NCBI RefSeq assembly: GCF_000423345.1 | Contig: NZ_KE384008.1 | Location: 624,857-688,856, forward strand | Reading direction: 5' to 3' | DNA: 64,000 nucleotides | Origin: Marinimicrobium agarilyticum DSM 16975 | GTDB lineage: Bacteria; Pseudomonadota; Gammaproteobacteria; Pseudomonadales; Cellvibrionaceae | In this document: piece after piece, positions 34,042-42,592 of the stretch | Layout: each line of letters starts with the position of its first letter | Position numbering within the stretch: the stretch's first letter is position 1 | Made by a program: the position numbers and the translations under genes | The notes under the pieces: model-generated | Databases searched by the model: none | What the model saw: only the letters and a program-made list of their open reading frames with translations | Told to the model about the DNA's origin: nothing

Positions 34042-34053
34042 GCAGGCTTTGTT

Positions 34054-34086
34054 GGTAGGTGCGCCTTAGGCTTACCAACCCTACGC
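34054..34086. repeat. Palindromic repeat, single unit
   Basis: GGTAGGTGCGCCTTAGG...CCCTACGC, the GGTAGGTGCGC variant, just after the ABC exporter stop. Confidence 0.75.
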
Positions 34087-34155
34087 GCTGCCCCGAACGC
34101 TGAAAAACGTGGGCGAGGTGAATGATCGAGCCAAGGTCTAACGCTAGGGCTTTAT

Positions 34156-34231
34156 GGTAGGTGCGCTTCGCTTACCGTACCCTACGCGGTCGGGTCGTGT
34201 GTAGGGTTGGTAAGCCTAAGGCGCACCTACC
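34156..34231. repeat. Inverted pair of palindromic repeats
   Basis: GGTAGGTGCGCTTCGC...CCTACGCGG and GTAGGGTTGG...GCGCACCTACC. With 34054-34086 it makes three units in the 205-bp convergent gap; nothing else is recognisable there. Confidence 0.8.
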
Positions 34232-34246
34232 AAAAAAAGCTCAAAA

Positions 34247-34495
34247 TCACTTCCGAAAATAATGATCCCAAATCAACATCGACAGCCCCACAAAAAACCC
34301 CACATGAGCCACCATCGCCCCACAGGCGAACAGCAGCCCAAGCCCCACCGGGTTACCACCCTCGGGCCCAAACGCCACATAGGCGATAAACGGTAACGAG
34401 GTCGCAAACACCACCACCAGACTGTAGGCAATGATCTTCAGCCCGCGGGAGGCATCGCTGGCCCAGATGGCGGCAATGGGGTTTTTCAGTTTCAT
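34247..34495 (-). CDS. Small membrane protein, unknown
   Basis: An 82-residue protein with two membrane segments (IIAYSLVVVFATSLPFIAYV and GLGLLFACGAMVAHVGFFVG) and no motif that I recognise. It starts 10 bases after the stop of the lipoprotein gene, so they are probably co-transcribed. No good ribosome-binding site is visible, which suggests coupling to the gene before it. Confidence 0.6.
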   Translation of the reverse strand: MKLKNPIAAIWASDASRGLKIIAYSLVVVFATSLPFIAYVAFGPEGGNPVGLGLLFACGAMVAHVGFFVGLSMLIWDHYFRK

Positions 34496-34505
34496 GTTGA
34501 CGGTA

Positions 34506-34946
34506 TTACAGGGCAGCCAGCGTTGTGGGCTGATTGTCGATCAGCGCCCGGGCCTGTTCGACCGACTGCAGGCTGCGCACGCGCAGGTCGCTGGTTTTCA
34601 GGTCGACCGGGGTGTCCAGCTCGTTTTGCAGCACCTGCTCCAGAGCTTCCTGGTCGACAGTGCCGTCTTCACGGGCGACGCGGTCCATTTGCTCTTCCGT
34701 CAGCTGGGCGCTGCCACCGGGCAGGTAGATGGTGCCGTTGGAGAAGTCCACCGCAAAGGCGATGACCCCGGGGACGAAGAAGAACAACAGGCCGATCGCA
34801 TCCAGCGCCACAATCGCCGGGTCAAGCTGACCACCGGTCTGGCCCTTGCGTTCGGGATAAAGCACCGTGCCACAGGCGGTGGTTTGCAGAATCAGGCCCG
34901 CACACAGACCAGTGGCGATGGCTTTGCTCAAACGGTTGATACGCAT
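34506..34946 (-). CDS. Putative lipoprotein, unknown
   Basis: A 146-residue protein with an N-terminal hydrophobic signal (AIATGLCAGLILQTTAC) ending in a lipobox-like TTAC, then a mature chain with one further hydrophobic stretch (LDAIGLLFFFVPGVIAFAVD) and an acidic tail. The DAIGLLFFFVPGVIAFAVDF pattern is common to a group of small uncharacterised lipoproteins. ATG at 34946 has AGAGGAGA upstream. The lipobox lacks the usual leucine at -3, so lipidation is likely but not certain. Confidence 0.7.
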   Translation of the reverse strand: MRINRLSKAIATGLCAGLILQTTACGTVLYPERKGQTGGQLDPAIVALDAIGLLFFFVPGVIAFAVDFSNGTIYLPGGSAQLTEEQMDRVAREDGTVDQEALEQVLQNELDTPVDLKTSDLRVRSLQSVEQARALIDNQPTTLAAL

Positions 34947-35034
34947 GGAGTTCTCCTCTTTGAGTACGAATGTTAGGAAGACTATAGCATAGGTACCAAG
35001 TTCCATCCCCTCGGCTATGGTGGCCCGTGGCAAT

Positions 35035-35114
35035 GGCGGATGCGCTTGACGCTTATCCGCCCTACGGAGAGCACGGCAGGTCGCGTAGGGCGGCATAAGC
35101 GAAGCGCATCCGCC
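35035..35114. repeat. Inverted pair of GGCGGATGCGC/GTAGGGCGG palindromic repeats
   Basis: Second repeat family: GGCGGATGCGCTTGACGC...CCCTACGG and CGTAGGGCGGCATAAGCG...GCATCCGCC. It lies between the divergent lipoprotein gene and tRNA-Val. Confidence 0.8.
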
Positions 35115-35142
35115 AACCCGCATCCGCCACTAAAAAAAGGGT

Positions 35143-35170
35143 TTGCAAAAAATCATAGTTTTGGTAAAGT
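35143..35170 (+). promoter_or_regulatory. Promoter of tRNA-Val
   Basis: TTGCAA at 35143-35148, a 16-bp spacer and TAAAGT at 35165-35170, followed by a GC-rich discriminator (TCGCGCC) as in stringently controlled stable-RNA promoters. The tRNA begins 17 bases after the -10. Confidence 0.55.
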
Positions 35171-35187
35171 TCGCGCCTCAACGAAAT

Positions 35188-35264
<77 letters not shown>

Positions 35265-35271
35265 AATACCG

Positions 35272-35310
35272 AAAAACGGCTTGAGCGATTGCGCCCAAGC
35301 CGTTTTTTTT
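35272..35310 (+). terminator. Intrinsic terminator of tRNA-Val
   Basis: Stem AACGGCTTG/CAAGCCGTT with a 12-base loop followed by eight T in total, 8 bases after the tRNA. Confidence 0.85.
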
Positions 35311-35332
35311 ATGGTAGACAAGCACCGCTCCC

Positions 35333-35422
35333 GCACATCCTGTGCTCCGCGGCATACGCCCCCCAAGGATGGGGGAAGTGCTGGAGATGCAGGAGCAATT
35401 TTCAGTAAGTGCATCCCTGCAC
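35333..35422. repeat. Hairpin-rich element E4
   Basis: Three small hairpins whose stems end CA...TG around a GGA-type loop on one strand: GCACA-GGA-TGTGC (35333-35345, minus strand), CCCCCA-AGGA-TGGGGG (35360-35375, plus strand), and GTGCA-GGGA-TGCAC (35409-35422, minus strand). It lies between the tRNA-Val and rmf terminators and shows no coding signal. Confidence 0.6.
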
Positions 35423-35453
35423 AAAAAAGTGCCCACCTTTTTACGGGTGGGCA
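35422..35453 (-). terminator. Intrinsic terminator of rmf
   Basis: On the minus strand, stem TGCCCACC/GGTGGGCA followed by CTTTTTT. It lies about 50 bases after the rmf stop and points the right way. Confidence 0.8.
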
Positions 35454-35503
35454 AGTTTGAGGAGATGTTGGCCAAGAAAAATGGTTATCGTCAAAAGGCC
35501 CGT

Positions 35504-35719
35504 CTAGGGATGATGGTTGAGGTTGCTCAATTTTTGAACTTGAGCGGCCATGTTGTAACCATCCCATTGGTCCGTGCGTGCTTCGCGCCAGCCGGAAAGC
35601 CATTCCTGGCGGGCATTCCCTGTCTCATGGGGGCACAGGCTCCGGGAGCGTCCCGAAATACCGGCTTGATAGCCCTTGCCGAATGCGCGAGCTGATTGGT
35701 TACGCTTTTGACGTTTCAT
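35504..35719 (-). CDS. rmf: Ribosome modulation factor
   Basis: A 71-residue basic protein. MKRQKRNQSARAFGKGYQAG, then GRSRSLCPHETGNARQEWLS and GWREARTDQWDG match RMF closely; the C-terminal NMAAQVQKLSNL extension is like that of pseudomonad RMF, longer than the 55-residue E. coli form. It dimerises 70S ribosomes into inactive 100S particles in stationary phase. GAGGTG precedes the start. It is divergent from rlmKL, its usual neighbour in related bacteria. Confidence 0.92.
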   Translation of the reverse strand: MKRQKRNQSARAFGKGYQAGISGRSRSLCPHETGNARQEWLSGWREARTDQWDGYNMAAQVQKLSNLNHHP

Positions 35720-36009
35720 ATTTGATGCACCTCTATGTAGCCGTTAATCTTGCGAGACCGGCCACCCGGGTGGGTGCCGCCGGTCTAAGGGAAAACGCAT
35801 CGCCGGGCCTGCGGGCCCTGAAGCCAATGCGTGGGGAGGTACTGCTAACTCCTCATCTGGATCGGCGCGGTCGTGCGGGATACCAGAGAGGCGAGCCCTC
35901 AGTACAGCAAAAAACTCCCCTGGCTGTGAACGATTCTTTTTTTATAGCCAGCTACCCTTATATGGCACATTGCTCTATTAACGCGTTTGACAAATAGGCC
36001 CTCCTGACC
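35720..36009. other. rmf-rlmKL divergent region with a structured rmf leader
   Basis: A 290-bp gap. Next to rmf lie two stem-loops: AGACCGGC/GCCGGTCT (35755-35786) and ACGCAT/ATGCGT (35795-35832), the latter with an inner GGGCC/GGCCC. Beyond them the sequence becomes AT-rich with TATAAG and TATAAA stretches at about 35940-35965, so a distal rmf promoter and a leader of roughly 200 bases are plausible. No open frame is credible here. Confidence 0.4.
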
Positions 36010-38202
36010 ATGACTGCACCGCTTCCACTGTTCGCCACCTGCCCAAAAGGCCTGGAAGGCCTGCTCTATCAGGAGCTGGAGGCACTCGGGGCCGAGGACC
36101 TCAAAGAAACCGTCGCTGGCGTCGCTTTCTCCGGTGACATCGCCCTCGCCTACCGCACCTGCCTCTGGTCCCGCCTCGCCAACAAAATCCTGCTGCCGCT
36201 GGCCGATTTCCCGGTCGGGGACCAGAACAGCCTCTACAACGGCGCCAGAAGCATCCCCTGGGAAGAGCACCTCGGGCCCCAGAGCACCCTGGTGGTGGAC
36301 TTTCTGGGCTCCAGCGGCGCCATCCGTAACACCCAATTCGGCGCCCTCAAAATCAAAGACGCCATCGTCGACCGCCTGCGGGACATCACCGGCGAGCGCC
36401 CCTCCGTCAGCAAACAACAGCCGGACCTGCGCATCAACGCCCGTCTGAACAAAGGCCGGGTCACCATCAGCCTGGACCTCTCCGGAGAGAGCCTGCACCG
36501 ACGCGGCTATCGCACCAAGCAAGGCACCGCCCCCATGAAGGAAAACCTCGCCGCGGGTATCCTGATCCGGGCCGGCTGGCCTGAAATCGCCGCGCGGGGT
36601 GGCGCCTTGATCGACCCCATGTGTGGCTCCGGCACCCTACTGGTGGAAGCGGCCATGATCGCCGCCGACATTGCCCCCGGCTTGGGGCGGGCCCGCTTTG
36701 GGTTCGAACACTGGCTGAGCCACCGCAATGACGTCTGGCTGGAACTGCGGCAGGAAGCCATCGAGCGCAAACGCGCCGGCCTGGCCCGCCCCCAACCGGA
36801 AGTGCGCGGCTACGACGCCAACCTCTCGGTTATTCGTGCCGCCGAAGACAACATCATTCAGGCCGAGCTGGACGACTGGCTACGCGTCAGCCGCAAGGAA
36901 CTGGCAACTCTGAAACAGCCCACCCACAAAACGCTGGAACCAGGCCTGGTGATCACCAACCCGCCCTATGGCGAGCGTCTGGGCGATGTCGAATCCCTCA
37001 AGCTGCTCTACCAGCACCTGGGAGAACGCCTGAAAACCGAATTCCCGGGCTGGAAAGCCGGCATATTCACCGGCAACCCTGAACTGGGCAAGCAGATGGG
37101 CCTGCGCGCCGAAAAGCGCTACAAGCTGTTCAACGGCCCCCTACCGACGGACCTGCTGCTGTTCACCGTCGAGGAAAGCGCCTACGTCAACGCCGCCCCC
37201 AAGCCCCTCGCCCACGAACCGGAACCGGGCCAGGCCCTGAGCCAGGGCGCCCAGATGCTCGCCAACCGCCTGCAAAAGAACCTGAAACAGCTGGGAAAAT
37301 GGGCGAAAAAGCAGAATATTCACTGTTACCGTCTGTACGACGCGGACATGCCCGAATACAGCGCCGCAGTGGACCTGTACCACACGGACCAGGGCGAGCG
37401 GTACGCCCACGTGCAGGAATACGCCGCCCCCAAATCCGTGGATGAAGCCCGGGCCGAGCAGCGGTTTGCCGAAATCAAAGCCGCCGTGCCCCACGCCCTG
37501 GGCATTGCGCCCGAACACGTCAGCTACAAGCAGCGCCGGCGCCACAGTCACCAGGAAGGCAGCCAGTACGAGCGCCTGAGCGCGCGCCCTGAGGGCGAAC
37601 TGCTGACTGTGACCGAAGGCCAGGCTCGCCTGCAGATCAACCTCTGGCAGTACCTGGACACGGGTCTCTTTCTCGATCATCGGCCTGTGCGCCTGAAAAT
37701 CGCCGAAATGGCCACCAACAAGCGCTTTCTCAACCTGTTCTGCTACACCGCCACCGCCAGCGTTCACGCCGCCCTGGCCGGCGCGCGTTTTACCCTGAGC
37801 GTGGATATGTCCCCCACCTACCTCAAGTGGGCGCGCAACAACCTCGCCATGAACGGCCTGAGCGACACCAAGCACCGGCTCGAAGAAGCGGACTGCATGG
37901 CATGGCTCAAAACCAACAACCAGGAATTCGACCTGATCCTGCTGGACCCGCCCAGCTTCTCAAACTCGAAAAAAATGCCGGGCGTGCTGGATATTCAGCG
38001 GGATCATGTGGTCCTCATCAAAGACGCCATGAAAGCGTTGGCGAAGGGAGGAACGTTGATTTTTTCCACCAACTTGCGGAGTTTTTCGTTGGATCGGGAC
38101 GCCTTGGCGGAATATCAGTTGGAAGACATCACCGCGCAGACGATTGATAAGGATTTCCAGCGCAACCCAAAAATCCACCAGTGTTGGTTGGTGCGGCGTT
38201 AG
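36010..38202 (+). CDS. rlmKL: Bifunctional 23S rRNA methyltransferase RlmKL
   Basis: A 730-residue fusion that methylates G2445 (N2, RlmL half) and G2069 (N7, RlmK half) of 23S rRNA. The N-terminal THUMP region is followed by DPMCGSGTLLVEAAMIAADI and the catalytic NPPYGERL of the RlmL half. The C-terminal half has FLDHRPVR, LFCYTATASVHAALAGA and LDPPSFSNSKKMPGVLDIQ of RlmK. Length and order match the E. coli fusion (702 residues). The upstream rmf also acts on the ribosome. Confidence 0.96.
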   Translation: MTAPLPLFATCPKGLEGLLYQELEALGAEDLKETVAGVAFSGDIALAYRTCLWSRLANKILLPLADFPVGDQNSLYNGARSIPWEEHLGPQSTLVVDFLGSSGAIRNTQFGALKIKDAIVDRLRDITGERPSVSKQQPDLRINARLNKGRVTISLDLSGESLHRRGYRTKQGTAPMKENLAAGILIRAGWPEIAARGGALIDPMCGSGTLLVEAAMIAADIAPGLGRARFGFEHWLSHRNDVWLELRQEAIERKRAGLARPQPEVRGYDANLSVIRAAEDNIIQAELDDWLRVSRKELATLKQPTHKTLEPGLVITNPPYGERLGDVESLKLLYQHLGERLKTEFPGWKAGIFTGNPELGKQMGLRAEKRYKLFNGPLPTDLLLFTVEESAYVNAAPKPLAHEPEPGQALSQGAQMLANRLQKNLKQLGKWAKKQNIHCYRLYDADMPEYSAAVDLYHTDQGERYAHVQEYAAPKSVDEARAEQRFAEIKAAVPHALGIAPEHVSYKQRRRHSHQEGSQYERLSARPEGELLTVTEGQARLQINLWQYLDTGLFLDHRPVRLKIAEMATNKRFLNLFCYTATASVHAALAGARFTLSVDMSPTYLKWARNNLAMNGLSDTKHRLEEADCMAWLKTNNQEFDLILLDPPSFSNSKKMPGVLDIQRDHVVLIKDAMKALAKGGTLIFSTNLRSFSLDRDALAEYQLEDITAQTIDKDFQRNPKIHQCWLVRR

Positions 38203-38210
38203 ACAGAATT

Positions 38211-38308
38211 GGTAGGTGGCAGTTCTGGTAGGTGGCGGCTGACGCCTTACCAACCCTACGCGTAATTGGTTTTCTGGTGTAGGGTTGGTAAGCGAAGCGC
38301 CACCTACC
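38211..38308. repeat. Palindromic repeat cluster after rlmKL
   Basis: A truncated unit (GGTAGGTGGCAGTTCT) followed by a full inverted pair (GGTAGGTGGCGGC...CCCTACGCG and GTAGGGTTGG...CCACCTACC). The remaining part of the gap, 38309-38482, contains a TATACT at 38404-38409 that may be the -10 of the wbpM-like gene. Confidence 0.8.
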
Positions 38309-38482
38309 AAAAAACCCGACGCCCCTAACGGCGCCGAAATTGCTTTTACAATTTCCCAACAAAAAATCGTAAGGTTTTCGTAACAATTGGCCGCTATCTA
38401 AGCTATACTTCGCCAGTTAATGCCCCACGAAGGAGCACACACGGCCAGGGGCACGATTCGGTCATTAAGGAGTTTGAGGTAT

Positions 38483-40402
38483 ATGCTGGAAGCCCTGTTT
38501 GAGTCCTCCCGGACCACCAAACGCATTATCTCCCTAGTTTACGACACCATCGCCATTGTTTCGGCCTTCTATATGGCCGCGTTTCTCCGTCTTGGCACTT
38601 TCCAGTCCCAGTTTCTCGACAAAGACATTACCGTCATCGCCATTACCCTGGTGGTGAGCCTCGCGGTATTTATCCGCATGGGCATGTACCGGGCCATTCT
38701 TCGCTATATGAGCACGCCGGCCATGCTGACCATCGTTGGCTGCGTTTTCATCTCAGCGCTGGTGCTGGCGACCGCCAGCTTCCTCACCAACTCCAAGCTA
38801 CCCCGCTCCATACCGTTCATCTACCTGACCATCGCCCTGCTCCTGATCGGCGCCCCGCGCCTGATGGTCCGCAGCGTCATCATGATGCTCAGCCGCCGTA
38901 GCGTGGACTGCAAAGAACCGGTTATCGTCTACGGCGCCGGCTACACCGGCCACCAATTGACCCTGGCCCTGCAGGGCTCCCAGTACAAGCCCGTCGCTTT
39001 CGTGGACGATAATCCGGCTCTGTCTGGAACCGTGATCGCCAATATCAAGGTTTACAGCCCCACAATGATTGAGGCGCTGATTCGGACCCATCGGGCCAGC
39101 AAAGTCCTGCTGGCACTGGGCAGCACGCCCAACTCCCGCCGGGCGCAGGTGATCAAGCGACTCGAGTCATTGGCCATCTCGGTCCAGACGGTGCCTGCCA
39201 TTCCCGATATTCTCAGTGGCAAGGCACGTATCGAGCACATCCGGGACGTGGAAATTGAAGACCTTCTGGGTCGCGACCCCGTCACCTCCCAACCGGAACT
39301 CATGAACGCCTGCATTACCGACAAAGTCGTCATGGTCACCGGCGCCGGCGGCTCGATCGGCAGCGAACTCTGTCGCCAGATCATTCAGCACCGGCCGCGA
39401 GCCATCGTCCTGTTCGAGCTGAACGAGTTCAGCCTCTACCAGATCGAGCGCGAACTGATGGACACCCCATCCTATCGGGAAAACCATATCAACCTGTACA
39501 GCATCCTGGGCTCCGTCCAGAAAGAGCACCGGGTTGAGACCATCATGCGCAGTTTCGGCGTTCAGACCGTGTATCACGCCGCTGCCTACAAGCATGTACC
39601 GCTGGTGGAGCACAATATTGTAGAGGGCGTGCGCAACAACGTGTACGGCACTTGGTATGCCGCCGAAGCCGCTATCCGCGCCGGTGTGGAGTCCTTCGTG
39701 CTGGTATCCACAGACAAGGCGGTACGCCCAACCAACATCATGGGCGCCTCCAAGCGCCTGGCCGAACTGGTGCTTCAGGGCCTGGCCAAACGCCAGAGCA
39801 ACACCATCTTCAGCATGGTCCGGTTCGGCAACGTGCTGGGCTCCTCCGGCTCGGTTGTGCCCCTGTTCCGGGAACAGATCAAAAACGGCGGCCCGGTCAC
39901 CGTCACCCATCCGGAAATGGTCCGCTACTTCATGACCATTCCGGAAGCGGCGAAGCTCGTGATTCAGGCTGGCGCCATCGGCACCGGTGGCGACGTGTTT
40001 GTGCTGGATATGGGCGAGCCGGTGAAAATCGTGGACCTGGCGACCCGGATGATTCACCTCTCGGGCCTGGAAGTGAAAGACGACGACCGCCCCAACGGCG
40101 ACATCTCGGTCGAATTCACCGGCCTGCGCCCCGGCGAGAAACTCTATGAGGAACTGCTGATCGGCAGCAACGTCGCCGGCACCCAGCACCCGGGCATTTT
40201 GCGCGCCGAAGAGCATCACCTGAGCTGGGAAGAAACCAAAAACCTGCTGGATGAACTGGACGTAGCCTGCCACTCCTACCAGTGCGACCGCGTCAAACAG
40301 CTCCTGGTGGAAGCCCCCACCGATTACAAAGCCAGCATGTTGATCACCGACGCCGTCTGGCGGCAGAAGCAGAATACCGGGAAGCTACGGGTGGTGAATT
40401 AG
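38483..40402 (+). CDS. WbpM/CapD-type nucleotide-sugar dehydratase-epimerase
   Basis: A 639-residue inner-membrane enzyme. Residues about 15-130 form four membrane segments, a first nucleotide-binding fold starts at VIVYGAGYTGHQL, and the catalytic SDR domain starts at VMVTGAGGSIGSELCRQI. STDKAVRPTNIMGASKRLAE carries the modified active site (Met and Lys) of the WbpM/FlaA1 group, which makes 4-keto-6-deoxy UDP-N-acetyl sugars from UDP-GlcNAc. ATG at 38483 has AAGGAG upstream and starts a typical N-terminus. It opens the surface-glycan locus; the product probably feeds the initiating sugar. Confidence 0.92.
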   Translation: MLEALFESSRTTKRIISLVYDTIAIVSAFYMAAFLRLGTFQSQFLDKDITVIAITLVVSLAVFIRMGMYRAILRYMSTPAMLTIVGCVFISALVLATASFLTNSKLPRSIPFIYLTIALLLIGAPRLMVRSVIMMLSRRSVDCKEPVIVYGAGYTGHQLTLALQGSQYKPVAFVDDNPALSGTVIANIKVYSPTMIEALIRTHRASKVLLALGSTPNSRRAQVIKRLESLAISVQTVPAIPDILSGKARIEHIRDVEIEDLLGRDPVTSQPELMNACITDKVVMVTGAGGSIGSELCRQIIQHRPRAIVLFELNEFSLYQIERELMDTPSYRENHINLYSILGSVQKEHRVETIMRSFGVQTVYHAAAYKHVPLVEHNIVEGVRNNVYGTWYAAEAAIRAGVESFVLVSTDKAVRPTNIMGASKRLAELVLQGLAKRQSNTIFSMVRFGNVLGSSGSVVPLFREQIKNGGPVTVTHPEMVRYFMTIPEAAKLVIQAGAIGTGGDVFVLDMGEPVKIVDLATRMIHLSGLEVKDDDRPNGDISVEFTGLRPGEKLYEELLIGSNVAGTQHPGILRAEEHHLSWEETKNLLDELDVACHSYQCDRVKQLLVEAPTDYKASMLITDAVWRQKQNTGKLRVVN

Positions 40403-40408
40403 GCTAAT

Positions 40409-40487
40409 GGTAGGTGGCGCTTCGCTTACCAACCCTACGCTCTAGCCAAAACACGTAGGGTTGGTAAGGCGTCAGCCGCCACCTACC
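40409..40487. repeat. Inverted pair of GTAGGG/GGTAGGTGGC palindromic repeats
   Basis: GGTAGGTGGCGCTTCGC...CCCTACGC and CGTAGGGTTGG...CCACCTACC, in the convergent gap between the wbpM-like and wecA-like genes. Confidence 0.85.
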
Positions 40488-40531
40488 AGAAGCACCACCG
40501 ACCAATTGTCGCCTCACCTACCAAACTCCCT

Positions 40532-41548
40532 TTACCACTCTTCAACATGCCGAATCCCGGCGCCGAACTGATACACCAAAAACACCACCGGCGCATAGGC
40601 CAACAACACACCCCACAGCGGGTCAATACCCCCGGACACCACCCACCAGGCCATGGGTAACAACCAGATCACATTGATCGCACCGTAAAACAACGTCGTC
40701 CCTTTGTGTCCCCAATACACTGCCCGGTGCTGATACGCATGGCTACGATGCGCCTCAAACACGTTTTCCCGTCGCCACCACCGAAAAAACAGAGTCAAGG
40801 TCGCATCCGACACAAACATCGCCAACAAAATCACCCAACCCCAGAACAGCACCGGCGCCTGATGCCCCGCATAAATGGACAGCAGCCCCAGCCACAGCCC
40901 CACAAAACCACTGCCGGCATCCCCCATAAAAATCTTCGCCGGCGGGAAATTCCAGATCAAAAACCCCAGGCTCGCCACGGCCAGCAGCCCATACAACGCC
41001 ATGTTGGGCTCCGGCAACACCCACCAGGCCAGCAAGGCGCCACCGACACACACGGTCAGCGCCTCTACCCCGGCAATCCCGTCAATTCCGTCCATAAAGT
41101 TATACAGATTCAGTACCCACACCAAATACACCAACATGGGCACCCACAGCCAATACCCCTCCAGCGTCCAGCCCAGCAAGGGCAGAGCCACCGGCCCACC
41201 CAACCAGTACAAGCCCCAGGCCGCCGCAGTAAAATGCACCAGCAGCCGCACCGGCGCGGGCACATGGCCGTGATCATCCCACCACCCCACCAGCGCCACC
41301 AGCAAACCCGCGCCACCCAATCCGTACACCAGGGTATCCGGCACAAGCTCCAGCCACGCCAACGCTGGCAACGCCGCCAGCACCGACACCACAATCGCCA
41401 CCCCGCCCCCACGCGGCGTCGGCACCGAGTGCGAACTGCGCGCATTGGGAACATCCAACAACTGCCTATGCAGCGCATAGCCCCGCAGCAGCCCAGTCAG
41501 AGCCCAAGTCAGCCCCAACACCACCAATCCAACCAGCAACAACGTCAT
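40532..41548 (-). CDS. WecA/WbpL-type undecaprenyl-phosphate sugar-1-phosphate transferase
   Basis: A 338-residue polyprenol-phosphate glycosyl-1-phosphate transferase with about ten membrane segments. Diagnostic motifs are DVPNARSSHSVPTPRGGGVA, WWDDHGHVPAPVRLLVHF, YNFMDGIDGIAGVEA and FPPAKIFMGDAGS, with the catalytic aspartates. HRSHAYQHRAV is the cytoplasmic loop binding the uridine nucleotide. It should load the first sugar phosphate on undecaprenyl phosphate. ATG at 41548 starts the first membrane helix. In Pseudomonas serotypes the order wbpV-wbpL-wbpM is conserved, and the same three functions are adjacent here. Confidence 0.9.
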   Translation of the reverse strand: MTLLLVGLVVLGLTWALTGLLRGYALHRQLLDVPNARSSHSVPTPRGGGVAIVVSVLAALPALAWLELVPDTLVYGLGGAGLLVALVGWWDDHGHVPAPVRLLVHFTAAAWGLYWLGGPVALPLLGWTLEGYWLWVPMLVYLVWVLNLYNFMDGIDGIAGVEALTVCVGGALLAWWVLPEPNMALYGLLAVASLGFLIWNFPPAKIFMGDAGSGFVGLWLGLLSIYAGHQAPVLFWGWVILLAMFVSDATLTLFFRWWRRENVFEAHRSHAYQHRAVYWGHKGTTLFYGAINVIWLLPMAWWVVSGGIDPLWGVLLAYAPVVFLVYQFGAGIRHVEEW

Positions 41549-41568
41549 ATCAACTAACCACTTGTAGC

Positions 41569-41651
41569 GGTAGGTGGCGGCTGACGCCTTACCAACCCTA
41601 CGCAAGCGTGTGCCTAACGTAGGGTTGGTAAGGCGCCAGCCGCCACCTACC
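41569..41651. repeat. Inverted pair of palindromic repeats between two glycan genes
   Basis: GGTAGGTGGCGGCTGACGCC...CCCTACGC and CGTAGGGTTGG...CCACCTACC. It lies inside a probable operon between the epimerase and wecA-like genes. Confidence 0.8.
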
Positions 41652-41658
41652 AGTAAAA

Positions 41659-42567
41659 TCACTCCGCCATCTTCCGCAGCCCCTCCTCCACCGAAAACGG
41701 CGCGCGCCACACCAGACGGTTGCGGGCCTTATCCGAACTCACTTGCAAGGAATCGCACAACCGGTCCGCCATGCTTCCGCGCCCCAACAGACCGGCGCCC
41801 GACTTGAGTATAGGCACCGGGCAGGGCCACAACCGTGCCGAACGGCCCTGCGCTTCAGCCATCAGGCGTACCAGCTCCGGCGTGGACAAATCCCGCCCAT
41901 CCGACACCAGAAACGTCTCATTCGCCGCCGCCGGATGCGTACAGCAAAGCGCCAGAAAATCCGCCAGATTCTCCACAAACACCAGGCTGCGCTTGTTGCT
42001 CACTGACGCCAACGGCAAAGGCCAACCGCGCCCGACCGCCCGCATCAGTGCCGCCATATTGGCCCGCACCCCTGGCCCATATACCAAAGGCGGCCGAACA
42101 ATCACCACCTCCATTCCCGACTGTTCGGCATGCTGGCGCAACGCCTGCTCGCCCTCCCACTTGGAACGGCCATAATCATCCTGAGGCGCGGGTGTATCCC
42201 TCTCCGAGAACGGCGCTCCCTCGGTTTTCTCGCCATTGACTTTGATGCTACTCACAAACACAAACCGACGCGCTCCGCGCGAAGACGCCAATCGTGCCGC
42301 CGCCAAAGGCTCGTCCCGGTTCGCCTGCCGAAAGGCATCCCGAGAGGCCTTACTCGGCTTTCCCTGAACATGGGCTCGACCCGCCGCATAAACCACCACA
42401 TCACCCGGTGATAAGGGATCGCCCAACGCCGACACGCGCTCGGCCTTCACGCCAGCAACCTCACCAGCGGAACGCGAGACGGGAACCACGCCCCCCCCGT
42501 CGTTGACTAAACGAGCCATCAGCGCTCGCCCCACAAATCCGGTGGCTCCTGTTATCCAGACCGTCAT
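41659..42567 (-). CDS. NAD-dependent epimerase/dehydratase (WbpK/WbpV-like)
   Basis: A 302-residue extended SDR. The cofactor motif ITGATGFVGRALMARL is at the N-terminus, FVFVSSIKVNGEKT carries the catalytic serine, and DYGRSKWEGEQAL the YxxxK. VIVRPPLVYGPGVRANMAAL is typical of the UDP-4-keto-6-deoxy-hexosamine reductase/epimerase group that follows WbpM. It probably converts the WbpM product to UDP-FucNAc or UDP-QuiNAc for the WbpL-type transferase. ATG at 42567 begins the Rossmann strand. The divergent GT2 gene starts 25 bases away, so promoters must overlap or lie within genes. Confidence 0.88.
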   Translation of the reverse strand: MTVWITGATGFVGRALMARLVNDGGGVVPVSRSAGEVAGVKAERVSALGDPLSPGDVVVYAAGRAHVQGKPSKASRDAFRQANRDEPLAAARLASSRGARRFVFVSSIKVNGEKTEGAPFSERDTPAPQDDYGRSKWEGEQALRQHAEQSGMEVVIVRPPLVYGPGVRANMAALMRAVGRGWPLPLASVSNKRSLVFVENLADFLALCCTHPAAANETFLVSDGRDLSTPELVRLMAEAQGRSARLWPCPVPILKSGAGLLGRGSMADRLCDSLQVSSDKARNRLVWRAPFSVEEGLRKMAE

Positions 42568-42592
42568 CTTTTCAGGTATACTCCGCCAAATT

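Noticed and set aside
35342-35695. Plus-strand open frame of 117 codons opposite rmf
   Set aside because: It crosses the E4 hairpins and the rmf terminator and lies antisense to a clear RMF gene.
38440-38470. JUMPstart/ops element before the glycan locus
   Set aside because: GCCAGGGGC is present, but the ops core GGCGGTAGC that must follow is absent; the match is too short.
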